64,000 nt of DNA, from NCBI RefSeq assembly GCF_007655135.1, contig NC_045134.1:124001-188000 (forward strand), given 5' to 3'. The stretch comes from Punica granatum (lineage: Eukaryota; Streptophyta; Magnoliopsida; Myrtales; Lythraceae). The notes beneath the pieces are model-generated. The model was not told the origin of the DNA. It did not search any database and worked only from the letters and a program-made list of their open reading frames with translations. Position 1 is the first letter of the stretch. Each line of letters starts with the position of its first letter. The translations under genes were made by a program, and so were the position numbers. Below, in pieces: positions 11,237 to 22,938 of this stretch.

Positions 11237-14200
11237 ATGGGACCCAAACGTGCAAGGCGGGGTCGACCTAGATACCGTACAGCCGAGAATTTAGCTATGA
11301 GTACACCTGAGCCGATGACAGAGGAGCAAGTGTCTCAAGCTCCTCAAGAAGCTGCTGCAGCTCCTAGGGTTCAAGATCCACCAATCCACCAGACGTTAGC
11401 AGCCATGACTCGTCTAGTGGAGCAGCAAGCGCAGCTAATTGAGCAACAAAACGGCCTTCTTCCAGAGGCAAGCAGCACAGCCGAGTGCATCTACATCTCA
11501 CATGGAGCAACAATTGACGCCGTATGAAAGGTTTAGGAAATATGGTCCATCTAGTTTTTCGAGAAGTGCTGGTCCTATAGAAGCGGTGAATTGGATGGCT
11601 GGAATGGAAAGAATTTTTGCAATCATGGAGGTTTCAGACAACCAACGTGTGGCACTTGCAACATTCATGCTAGAAGGGGATGCTCAGTACTTGTGGGAGG
11701 CTACTCAAAGACGACTGGACCCGAACTCCTCGCACATTATCACTTGGGCTGAGTTTACGCAAGCATTTTATAATAAGTACTTTCCAGCCTCGTTTCGGCG
11801 CGCCAAGGAGCGGGAATTTTTGAATTTGAAGCAAGGGGACCTCAGCGTAGCTGAATATGAAGTAAAATTTACCAAGTTGTCACGTTTTGCCCCTACATTG
11901 GTAAGTGATGAAACTTCCAAATGCAGTAGGTTCTTGGATGGATTGAACCTCAATATGAGGTCGCGCGTTTCCGTTTTGGAGATCCCATTATTTGCAGACC
12001 TGTATAATAAAGCCATTATCACTGAGGAGGACTTACGAGAGGAAGTTCATCAGAGGGAGCAAAGTATAACTCGACCTAGTAGCTCACTTGTAGAGGGTTC
12101 CTTCCGACCCCCAAAAAGAGGCGGGTTCATTCAAGGCTTCAATAGAGGGAAATCAACTTATCAGCAGCTTCCGCAATGGTCTCATGAAGGTAAGGGCATG
12201 AGGAGTCAGAGTGGTGGAAGTTATGGTGGAACTAATCTCTCGAGGCATCAAAATTGTCAGAATTGTGGTCGATTTCATTCCGGAGTTTGTCAAGTGCAGT
12301 CCGGGAGTTGCTTTCATTGTGGACGTCGTGATCACTTAAGAAACAATTGCCCACAATTAAGGAGTGAGGGGGTTACATGTTTCAGATGTGGCATGAAGGG
12401 ACATGTACAGAGGAATTGTAGGCAGCCTATAGTAGCAGCGTCAAGCAGCGCTAGTGTAGGCAATAGGCCATCGGCGATGAGAGGCCGTGGGCAGATGAGT
12501 AGCAACAAGAGTGTTCAAGGCCGAGGGGGTGGATCGATGGTGAGCTCAGCAGGCCAGGCCAATAGACCAATGACGCAGGGTAGAGTATTCACCTTAACGA
12601 AGCGGGATGCTGATGCCACTCCGACTGTAGTGACGGGTACGTTAAATCTCTTTAATAAACCTGCTCATGTACTTATAGACCCAGGGTCCACTCATTCATA
12701 TATCTCATTGTCATATGCCATGCATTCTAACAGGCCACGAGAGTTATTAGATAGTCGTATGTCCATAGCTACACCGACCGGGGAAAGTGTGGTAGTTGGG
12801 GAGGTGTATCGCAGTTGTAGGCTACACTTAGGGGATAAGGAGATGCTAGTAGATTTAATACCCTTAAACATTTGGGATTTTGATGTTATCCTCGGGATGG
12901 ATTGGCTTGCTTCTCATCATGCTTCGGTGGAGTGTTACAAGAAGGAGGTTATCTTTAGAATACCAAATGAGCCTGAATTTAAGCTTCATGGAGATCAGTT
13001 GGGTACTCCATTCAATGTTATATCATTTCTCGAGGCGACGAAACTTTTGAAAAGGGGGTGTGAAGGATATTTGGCACATGTGATTGCTACCGAGGTCAAC
13101 TCACCAAAACTTAGTGAAATTTCAGCAGTTTGCGAGTTTCCGGAGGTTTTTCCTGATGATTTACCTGGTCTTCCCCCTGATAGAGAGATTGAGTTTACTA
13201 TCGAGTTAGATCCCGGTACTGCGCCGATTTCCCGTGCACCGTATCGTATGGCCCCGTCAGAACTCATGGAATTGAAAATTCAGCTGCAAGAATTATTAGA
13301 AAAGGGATTTATCAGGCCTAGTGTATCTCCTTGGGGTGCTCCCGTTTTGTTTGTGAAGAAGAAGGATGGCTCACTTAGATTGTGTATAGATTACCGACAG
13401 CTGAATCGGGTAACGGTGCGCAATAAATATCCTTTACCTAGGATAGATGACTTGTTTGATCAGCTCCGAGGTGCTACCGTCTTCTCGAAGATCGATCTTA
13501 GATCGGGATACCACCAGCTGAAGATCAAGGACTCTGATGTGCCCAAGACTGCTTTTCGCACTCGGTATGGACATTATGAATTCCTTGTGATGCCTTTCGG
13601 GTTAACAAATGCTCCAGCAGCTTTTATGGATTTAATGAATAGAGTCTTCCAGCTATATCTTGATCAGTTTGTGGTGGTTTTCATCGATGATATATTGGTA
13701 TACTCGAGGAACCGGAATGAGCATGAAGAACATCTTCGTGTAGTGTTGCAGATTTTGAGAGAAAGAAAACTTTATGCCAAGTTTAGCAAATGTGAGTTTT
13801 GGTTAGACCGAGTGGGATTCCTCGGGCATGTGATTTCAGGTGATGGCATATCAGTGGATCCGACGAAGATTGAAGCTATCTTGAATTGGAATCGTCCTAC
13901 AAGTGTAACAGAGGTGAGGAGTTTCCTAGGATTAGCTGGTTATTATCGAAGATTTGTGGAAGGATTCTCCCTTATTGCTGCTCCCCTGACTCGGTTAACG
14001 CGGAAAAGTGTGAAGTTTGAATGGACAGATGAGTATGAGCAAAGTTTCCAGGAGTTGAAGAAGAGGTTGACCACTGCCCCAGTGCTTGTTATTCCGTCCA
14101 CTGATGAGGGGTTTGTGATATATAGTGATGCATCCCATCAAGGCTTAGGCTGCGTATTAATGCAAAATGGCAGAGTGGTGGCTTATGCATCTCGGCAATT

Positions 14201-16045
14201 AAGGAATCATGAGAAGAATTACCCGACGCATGATCTTGAATTGGCAGCCGTGGTATTCGCCCTCAAACTTTGGAGACATTATTTATATGGAGCAAAGTGC
14301 GAGATTTATACAGATCACAAGAGTTTGAAACATTTGTTCACTCAAAAAGAACTCAACTTGAGACAGAGGAGATGGATGGAACTAATCAAAGATTATGATT
14401 GCACGATCAACTATCATCCAGGAAAGGCAAACGTGGTGGCAGATGCACTGAGTCGGAAATCATCAGCAAGATTAGCAGGTATGTGGAGTGTTTACGACAC
14501 ACTTATATTAATGAGTTGAGGTCATTAGAAGTTAAACTAGAGATGACCGGTTTAGGAGCATTGATGGCTATTTATGATATGAAACCAGTGCTAGTTGATC
14601 GAATTCGGGAAGCGCAACAAGTAGATCCATTTTTAGTAGAGATGAAAAACAAGATTAAGGAAGGCAGAGTAAAGGAAGGCAAGAAGTTTGAATTTCTTTT
14701 GAAAGAGGATGACACACTTATGTTTGGGAGTCGAATTTGTGTACCTAATGATGCTGAGTTGAAGAGAGAGATTCTTGCACAGGCTCATAGCTCACCTTAT
14801 GCAATGCACCCCGGAAGCACTAAGATGTATTATAATTTGAAGAGAAGCTATTGGTGGTATAACATGAAAAAGGAGATAGCTGAATTTGTTGCCAAGTGTC
14901 TAGTATGTTAACAGGTTAAAGCAGAGCATCAACACCCATCCGGGTTATTACAACCTCTTCCGGTACCTGAATGGAAATGGGAAAAGATCACCATGGATTT
15001 TGTCTCGGGACTTCCACGAACACGAAGAGGGCATGATTCTATATGGGTGATAGTTGATAGGCTGACTAAATCCGCTCACTTCCTACCAGCTAAAACGACA
15101 TTCGGTGCAGATCAGTTGGCACAATTGTTCATTAAGGAGATTGTGAGGTTGCACGGTGTGCCGGCATCCATAGTATCAGACAGAGGTTCCTATTTTACTT
15201 CCAAGTACTGGAATAGTTTTGTTACGGCTCTAGGCACAAAGTTGAATTTGACCACCGCTTTTCATCCTGAATCAGACGGGCAAAGCGAAAGGACCATTCA
15301 AACATTGGAGGAAATGTTAAGAGCGTGTGTTATAGAATTTCAAGGCAGCTGGGATGACTACCTTCCTTTGATGGAATTCGCGTATAATAACAGTTATCAA
15401 TCTAGTATTGGAATGGCACCATATGAGTCGCTTTATGGTCGGGTTTGTCGAACACCATTGTGTTGGAACGAAGTTGGAGAGAGGCAATTAACTGGACCGG
15501 AAATAGTCGACCTAACAGCTGAAAAGGTCAAGATTATCAGAGAGAGATTAAAGACCGCTCAAGGGCGACAAAAGAATTATGCCGATAAACGAAGAAAGGA
15601 CCTCGAGTTTCAGCAAGGGGATCGAGTTTTCTTAAAGGTATCACCGTGGAAGGGTATTATGAGATTTGGCAAGAAAGGGAAGCTTAGTCCCAGATATATC
15701 GGGCCATACGAGGTTCTCGAGCGCATTGGGAAGGTGGCATACCGGTTGGCTCTACCTCCTGAACTATCCCGTATTCATAACGTGTTTCATGTGTCAATGT
15801 TGCGTAAGTATATACCAGACCCATCCCATGTTCTGAGTTATCAACCGGTGGAGCTAAATGAAGACTTGACATATGAGGAAGAGCCAGTGGATATTTTAGA
15901 TAGAAAGGAGCAGGTCCTTCGAACCAAGAGAATTCCATTAGTAAAGGTGTTGTGGAAGAGTCATTCGATAGAAGAAGCCACTCGGGAACCCGAGGATTCT
16001 ATGAGAGTCAACTATCCATACCTTTTCCCGATATCAGGTAAATAA
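11237..16045 (+). pseudogene. Ty3/gypsy gag-pol, copy 2, with the same lesions as copy 1
   Basis: Displaced exactly 7508 bp from copy 1, with the same domain order: gag, zinc knuckles, protease, reverse transcriptase, RNase H, integrase, chromodomain. Every long open segment translates identically to its counterpart in copy 1. The frame changes (near 11453 and 14470-14500) and the TAA at 14909-14911 sit at the corresponding places. The internal region between LTRs (11083-16079) is 4997 bp, the same as in copy 1. Inference: this copy arose by duplication of an already dead element or by gene conversion with it, not by an independent autonomous insertion. Confidence 0.93.
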
Positions 16046-16079
16046 TTTCGGGGACGAAATTTTCATTAGTGGGGGAGAT

Positions 16080-17401
16080 TGTGAGGCTAGTGTCCACCAA
16101 ACATGCATATATGCTCATATACATATCCATATGCACATGCATGGTTACATAACATACATGTATATAATATACCCTTATTTTTTTTTGGCTGGATCTTTAA
16201 ATGTATTTAATATACCACAACTTGTGGCTGGATCATTATCTATACGAAAGAAAAAAAAATAATAATAATAACGAAAAAGGTGAGAAATCAGATAGTGATG
16301 AGTGTGGAATGGGCCAAGTGGCCTCCTTTTCAGCAGCCAATTTATTTCCACCGCCTTTGACCATCTTTGACCACTTTCTTTTTCTGCTTTTCTTCCTTAT
16401 TTAAACCACACTTCTCCTTGCTCTATCCCTAGCCCAAGAAAAACGAAAATGAACCAGAAGAGAGAGAGAGAGAGGAGTTAGCTGAGTTGAGAAAAATCCT
16501 TGGAGAAGAAGACTAAGTTTGGAGTATTGATTAGTAAGTTGATTATCTATGATTTAAACATCTATATTCACTATGTTGTATATAGTTGTGGCTCTTCTTG
16601 CATCCATTTCAGTTAGGTTAGATTGAGAATTTTAGTTGTTGAGATTGGTAGCTTCTCCTAAATGATATAAGTTGAGTTGGATATATGTTTGGAGTTAGTC
16701 TTATGTTGTTTTGGGATGAGTTTGGTCACTTATATGGGTTGAAAAATTCGGTTGTGGGGCAGGGGGCAAAACCCTTGGTTAAATTGGTGGGTTTCTAAGG
16801 CACATAGCTATGCCCTTCTGAAAGTATATATACACATATATAGATGTAGACAAGCGTGTGTGCATAGGTATATGCATACATTTTACTCTGTGAGCTGACC
16901 ATGGACTAGAGAAGGGAACTGAATTGAAAATTTATCATGCATTATAATGATATCATGTGATGGATTGATTGAATAAGCTCTTATTTATTTGTATTTCGGA
17001 ACCAAAGAAGTACTTAGAATTCCTTGCACTCTTCCTGAATTTGGCTGATCAAATTGGTCATCCATTTGATATATATTGTGATGAATCCTAAGTTGATATA
17101 ATTTGAGAGATACATGTGTATAGCATTTTGCATTGTTCTCTATTTAAAGAGTTAGGTAGAAATCAAAAGAGATAGGGAAGAAGCATTTGTAAATTATAAA
17201 CATCTTATATTATAGCTACATTCAGGAAATAGCACAGGAGGTGAATTGCTGCATATTTTCACCCTCATCTAGTATATTATCTAACCTTTTTGCTTGAACT
17301 GGATAGGGGCTGGGGAGACTGAGACTATACCTCCGGAAGGCTCGATTCATTAAGTGGTCATTTCAGGGGTGTTTGGGAGTACTTTCTTCCATCGTAAAAT
17401 A

Positions 17402-17443
<42 letters not shown>

Positions 17444-18381
17444 ATGGTTATAGAAGTGATGGTGGCCGAATGATTGCGGAACATAGTTGATGTGTATGCT
17501 TAGTATGCTTGTGATGGTTGCACTATAGCCATGGGATCGCTGGACCCGGCAGATTATAAAAGGGGTCTGATCGGCCGCCGAACCCGGCGGAATATAAATA
17601 GGGGCTTGATCGGCCGCTGGACCCGGCGGAATATAAATAGGGACGTGATCGGCCGCTGGACCCGGCGGAATACAAATGGGGGCCTGATCGGCCGCTGGAC
17701 CCGGCGGAATATAAGTAGGGGCATGATCGGACGCTGGACCGGCGGAATATAAATGAAGGTCAACTCTTACCGCCAGAGGTTAATGGGCGGCCCCCGCTCA
17801 TGAGACATGGATATTGGGAGTTGAGGATGATATGAATGAGGTGTGCGGGTCACGTCATAACTCTGTTCGAGGAAATGCAACCCTATGGCTATATTACTGT
17901 TGTTTGGATTTGGTTGCCCTATGAGTTGTGTGAAAGGATGATCTTGGTATTGGATGCTATATCACGGTGAAATATGTATATATATATATATATATATATA
18001 TGATGTGTGTGAATTGTGATTAACATATTAGCTCATTTTACCTTGGAATATAGTACTCAGTGAGTTGCAGCTCAGATGAGCTAGGAGCTAGACTAGCCGC
18101 CAGGAGGGCTGCATACATTTGGATAACGAGCTAGGAGCTCAGCGCAAGGAGGGCTTTGGATAACGGGGATCAGCGCAAAGGATTTTGGCAAGTAGGCCCA
18201 CCCATAGTATAGGTAGTAAGTGTTCGTAAATGTTACAATCCTGTTACGACCTGAAACTTTTGTTAGTTGGTTTAGTGGTATGGTTGTAGCTGAACACACT
18301 ATGGAGAGCATATATGTACATTAGAATCCGTTAGACTCATTATATATAACGTAGAGTGCCGAGTTAGTTTAAAGGTTGGAT
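16080..18381 (+). mobile_element. Ty3/gypsy LTR C, truncated by the assembly gap
   Basis: Third LTR, preceded by the PPT at 16069-16078. It follows LTRs A and B closely to about 17840, then gathers small deletions (for example near 17847-17875) and locally shuffled sequence at 18060-18165, and stops at the run of Ns about 200 bp short of the expected end. Its 39-bp array is at 17533-17756. The concentration of differences beside the gap suggests consensus error there, though real decay is possible. Confidence 0.9.
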
Positions 18382-18481
18382 NNNNNNNNNNNNNNNNNNN
18401 NNNNNNNNNNNNNNNNNNNNNNNNNNNNNNNNNNNNNNNNNNNNNNNNNNNNNNNNNNNNNNNNNNNNNNNNNNNNNNNNN
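18382..18481. other. Assembly gap (100 Ns)
   Basis: Exactly 100 unknown bases, a conventional placeholder for a gap of unknown size. What lies between LTR C and the telomere-like repeat is therefore unknown, and the two sides may not be true neighbours. Confidence 0.99.
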
Positions 18482-18780
18482 AAAACCCTAAAACCCTAAA
18501 ACCCTAAAAACCCTAAAAACCCTAAAACCCTAAAAACCTAAAACCCTAAAACCTAAAACCCTAAAACCCTAAAACCCTAAAACCCTAAAAAACCCTAAAA
18601 ACCTAAAACCCTAAAACCCTAAAACCCTAAAACCCTCAAACCCTAAAACCCCCGAAGCCCTAGAACCCCCGAAGCCCTAGAACCCCCGAAGACCTAGAAC
18701 CCTAAAAATCCTAGAACTCTTGAAGCCCTAGAACCCTAAAAATCCTAATACCCTAAAACCCCGAAACCCTGACCCAAACC
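18482..18780 (+). repeat. Degenerate telomere-like AAAACCCT array
   Basis: Tandem AAAACCCT units with one-base length variants (AAACCCT, AAAAACCCT) fill the first 160 bp. They pass into diverged forms such as CCCGAAGCCCTAGAA and end near 18780. The complement, TTTTAGGG, is one base longer than the usual plant telomere unit TTTAGGG. The heterogeneity and the single-copy sequence beyond point to an interstitial or subtelomeric relic and not an active telomere end. Confidence 0.85.
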
Positions 18781-18901
18781 TGTGCAAAACTCTTGGAAAA
18801 AAACTAATTCATTAGCAAAATTGGTTCAAGAGTCGAATATCAATTACTCTAAAAGCGTTATTTATGGTTCGACAACAATTATTTGTTTTTAAAGTTAATA
18901 A

Positions 18902-20597
18902 GCAATTTCATCATTTACTTTCGTAAGTTGCATCAATTTCGTCTCTGAGTTTTTTTCTTGCATCAATTTCGTCTCGACGTTACACTTTTGCATCAATTCA
19001 GTCATTCATGACATCAATTTTGTCCCTCATTACATCAATTTAGTCCCTCGTTACATAAATTTAATCCATGTTGCATCAATTTAGTTCATGCGTTACATCA
19101 ATTGAGTCCCCCATTACATCAATTCAGTCCCTCATTACATTAATTTAGTCATCGTTACAATAATTTTGTCCCCAACGTTATGACAATGTAGTCCCTGACT
19201 GGTGAAATACAAGTCCCTGAGGTTAGCGTGACATTAGATCGATCCCCGATTACATCAATCTGCTCCTTGTGGTAAAGGGGGCAGACGGCGTTACTGTTTC
19301 GTTAATTTGTTCATGGACTAAACTGATGTAACACCTAGGTAAATTGACGTAACTCCAAATTAAATTCTTCTTCTTCCTCTACCTTCTCTCTCTCTATGTC
19401 TCTCTTTCTCTTTCATCCCATAGTCCAACTTCAAATGAATTTCCTCCTCCGTTTTCCTCTTCATCTTCCTCTCCTTATGCGAGCTTTCATTTCTCACTCT
19501 GTTTCTCTTCACTATGCTTTCTAGTTTCGGTGAGCCAAGTGCAAGTCGATGAGGATCACACCTAGTTGGAGCTTAAGCGGTAACTTGGAGGCGGTCCAAG
19601 TGATGGCGAAGGCAATGGAGGGGTTGCTGATGTGGACTTAATGGGCAATCTCCGAGTCGAAGCTGAGTGAGATTGCAGGAGAGTCGACCACACCAAGGGA
19701 GAGGAGAGTGAGGTGGATGATAGGAACGTTAAGGGAGGGAGGGACGAGGATGAAGGCCGCATCGCCTTTGGAAAAGGGAGAAGAGGGCTGGAAGGCGAAA
19801 AGCAAGGGAGTCGGCAAGGCAGAGGGTCTGGGAGAAGGTGAGGCATCAGTCGATGATGAAAGTGGTGGAGACGGGGTTGGAGGTGCGGAGAAGGGATAGG
19901 GCGTAGTCGGTGATGGAGAGGGGCTCATGATCGGAAGGCAGAGGGAGAGGAACCTAAGGACAGAAGCTATGGAAGGTATTGGTTTTAGAGCAAAAGCCAT
20001 TGATGGGCTCACAGTAGGAGGAAGATGATCTCTCTGAGCCTAAAGCTCAGCTCAGCGAATGTGAAATGAAAGAATGACTAATTTGATATAGTACAAAGGC
20101 CAAATTGATGTAACAATTTTTACCATTTAACACCATCAGCAGTCATATTTATCGGCAAGATCAAATTGATGTGGCAGGGGACCAAACTGATGTCGCATTG
20201 GGACCTGATCGATGCACCTACACCACACAATGGCCAAATTTATGCAACCGTAACACTAACTGATGTAACTGCACCAGTTAGGAACTACTTTTGATGTAAT
20301 GCTGGGGACTAAATTGATGTAACGATGACTAAATTGATGTAACGCAGGGATTAACTTGATATAACGATGACTAAATTGATGTAACGCAGGGATTAACTTG
20401 ATGTAACAAAGACTAAATTGATGTAACGAGATACTGAATTGGTGTAACGATGGACTAAATTGATGTAGCAAGGGATTGAATTAATGTAACGAGGGACTGA
20501 ATTGATGCAAAAGTGTAAAGTTGGGAACGAAATTGATGCCAAAAAAAAATTATGAATGAAATTGATGCAACTTGCGAAAGTCGGGGACGAAATTACC
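18902..20597. mobile_element. Mutator-like element with sub-repeat inverted arms (putative)
   Basis: Two long inverted arms face each other. The outer stretches correspond: GTAAGTTGCATCAATTTC at 18922 and, on the minus strand, GCAAGTTGCATCAATTTC ending near 20580. Each arm (about 18930-19260 and 20240-20590) is a tandem series of roughly 20-25-bp units of the form TTACATCAATTTAGTCCCTC. The 19330-20080 core is GA-rich on the plus strand and holds a Ser/Pro-rich minus-strand frame (19638-20012) with no recognisable domain; it may be captured host sequence. Long inverted arms and a foreign-looking core fit a non-autonomous Mutator-like element. No clean target duplication was found, so the family is inferred. 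Confidence 0.6.
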
Positions 20598-22938
20598 TAT
20601 TTACTCTTATTTTTATACTTCATTTCTTCCTATACTGCATGATACCAATTCTTTTCTTCTTCCTTATTCCTTTTCTTTTTCACCACGATATTCAATATTA
20701 ATGATTTTATTATCTAAATCAATAAAACCATCCTCAAAATGCGGATATTAAACATGATATCTAAGTATTTCATCCTTCATTTGAGTCTCTCGAAACACTA
20801 ATTAACCCTTGGATAGCTGTTGTTTCTTTTCTATTTCTATTAGTTTCTTCGTCATATTGCATGATATCAATTATTTTCTTCTTCGTTTTTTTCTCTCTCT
20901 CTCTTTCGCCGTGATATCCTGCATTAATGATTTGACCCATCCTCAAAATATGGAAGTTAATTAAATATGATATCTAAGGATTATATTAATGATTTTTCTT
21001 CATAGATGGCAAAATTTTGCAAAGTGCTGCAGCATATAAAATCTCACTTCATTTCTTTAACTTAGATTTTTGGGAAGTCTTTATAGAGGATAATTCATAA
21101 AAAAAATTGAAAATAACAAAATAGTTAATCAAATTAAATGACTATATCTACACTGAAATTTTTATTAGATTTAATTATGCAATATATAATTATATCATGT
21201 TCCAGTTTTGTTACATTTCGTATCATTCTCATCACTTACATAATTTAGGTAACAAATTTTCCTACTGTGCATTATGAGATGGATACCCACAAGACATGAA
21301 ATGATTGTGATACCACAATACTGAAGAAATTAATTACAAGATGAGAAGGAAAGAGTGGAGATATGGAAATATGGTGTCCATAACTATGGGAATTTTTATC
21401 CTGACTGATTCATCGAACATATAGAGCAATTAGACTATTTATATGCACAGGAAGCACCCGAAATAGGAAACAAATCATCTAAAAGTACCATCATAAAATC
21501 TAAATAAGATATTGAACAATTCTAATATATCAATTCACCTAATTGATTGATACAATCTTATTTACGAATATTCTATTTCCTAATTTGATAAATTAATATT
21601 TCAACCCTCCCCCTCAAATGAATATGGACTGCAACATAATGTTTATCTTGCCCATAATCTTGATTTCATCATTCACATAGTCGAGTACTTTTTGTCTACA
21701 ACCAAATTTTACAGCAACAAAAAAAAAAAGGAGTTTCTTTTACTCCAATAAAGGTTCTATGTTCTTTTCATTTTGACGGAGGCCATAAACACACAATAGA
21801 TGCACTTAACAAAAAAGCGCCGACTTGGTATCCCCAGAGGAGGTGGTATCCCCAGCATCAAGGAGTTTGATTCGCTGGGAAAAGAATAAGAACCCCCCTA
21901 TCACTTGATATCCGGTCAAAACACTAGGCTGCTAAGTGATATACATCTTGAGTTCACCATCTGTCCCCTACCTCTCCCCATTGCTACAAGAAACTTTCAG
22001 CCTAGAGAATTGACAGGAAAGAAAAGGGCAGACTAAAAGCCCGCAAAAACTGCTGAATACCCTAAGAGAATCCAAATGTGCCATGACTGCTGCCGGTGTG
22101 TATTAACTGCTACAAAGAGAATCCAGCCTCAGTAACATATCACTATTCTAGCAACATCACAACACATCCTTCAAATAACTCACTTGCCTAACCTACAAGA
22201 ACAGCTTCAATGATGGATGAAGCAAGCAAATCTAAAGACACAGCCGATGGGACCCACCCACAAAGTGAGGGACAAAGCTTCGGACAGGCTGTGTACCACA
22301 TCATGTTTATTATGGACAGGACAATGAAAATAGGATCAGCAGTGCACCAAGTCCCCTTCTCAGTTGCAGGTATAATAATATATGAGACAAAATTTCTTTG
22401 CCGCCATCAGAACATTCCTCTGCTAACGGCCATCAATTTTTGTACATGCGAGAAAAGAATCCACTCCATAAATCGAAAGCTCTACCTAAGATGCGGCAGG
22501 GAGATTGCTGCACATCTGCACAGCCTGCAACCAAACAACTTCCTCAATTAGTTCATAAATTGAGACCCAGCACTCTCACGAGGCCTCATTATTTCAATAT
22601 ATGTACTTCTTCAGCAGGAAGTTAATCATAAAAAAGCTCATATGAAATTTACAAATAAATCAATTCTTTTACATGCGTTTACATCACCATTTGATTGAAA
22701 AATTCCAGACATCAATAATTTTTTGCCACAATTATTGACTCGATCTGCATAGTCTGGGTACTTCAGCGAAATGGAACAAACATCACAGGAATCATATCAG
22801 ATGCAGCCCAATATTCGCAATCAAATCAACTGTACCTCAGACATTAAAGTCATGGCATGGTGAAATAAATTATGAAGAGAACCTTCACCAGTTCAACTGC
22901 AGATTGGTGGCTTCTGATCTTTACTGAATCATGACCAA
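20598..22938. other. Intergenic and probable 3' flank, no gene seen
   Basis: AT-rich sequence with short unsupported frames. The last few hundred bases before 22939 lie downstream of the minus-strand SMP/C2 gene and probably include its 3' untranslated region. A frame at 22210-22551 has no recognisable domain. No transposon ends or RNA genes were recognised. Confidence 0.5.

Noticed and set aside
1..18381. Three independent gypsy insertions
   Set aside because: Neighbours share single LTRs, no host DNA or target duplication lies between them, and lesions are shared.
18482..18780. True chromosome end
   Set aside because: The units are degenerate and are followed by 45 kb of ordinary genic and transposon sequence.
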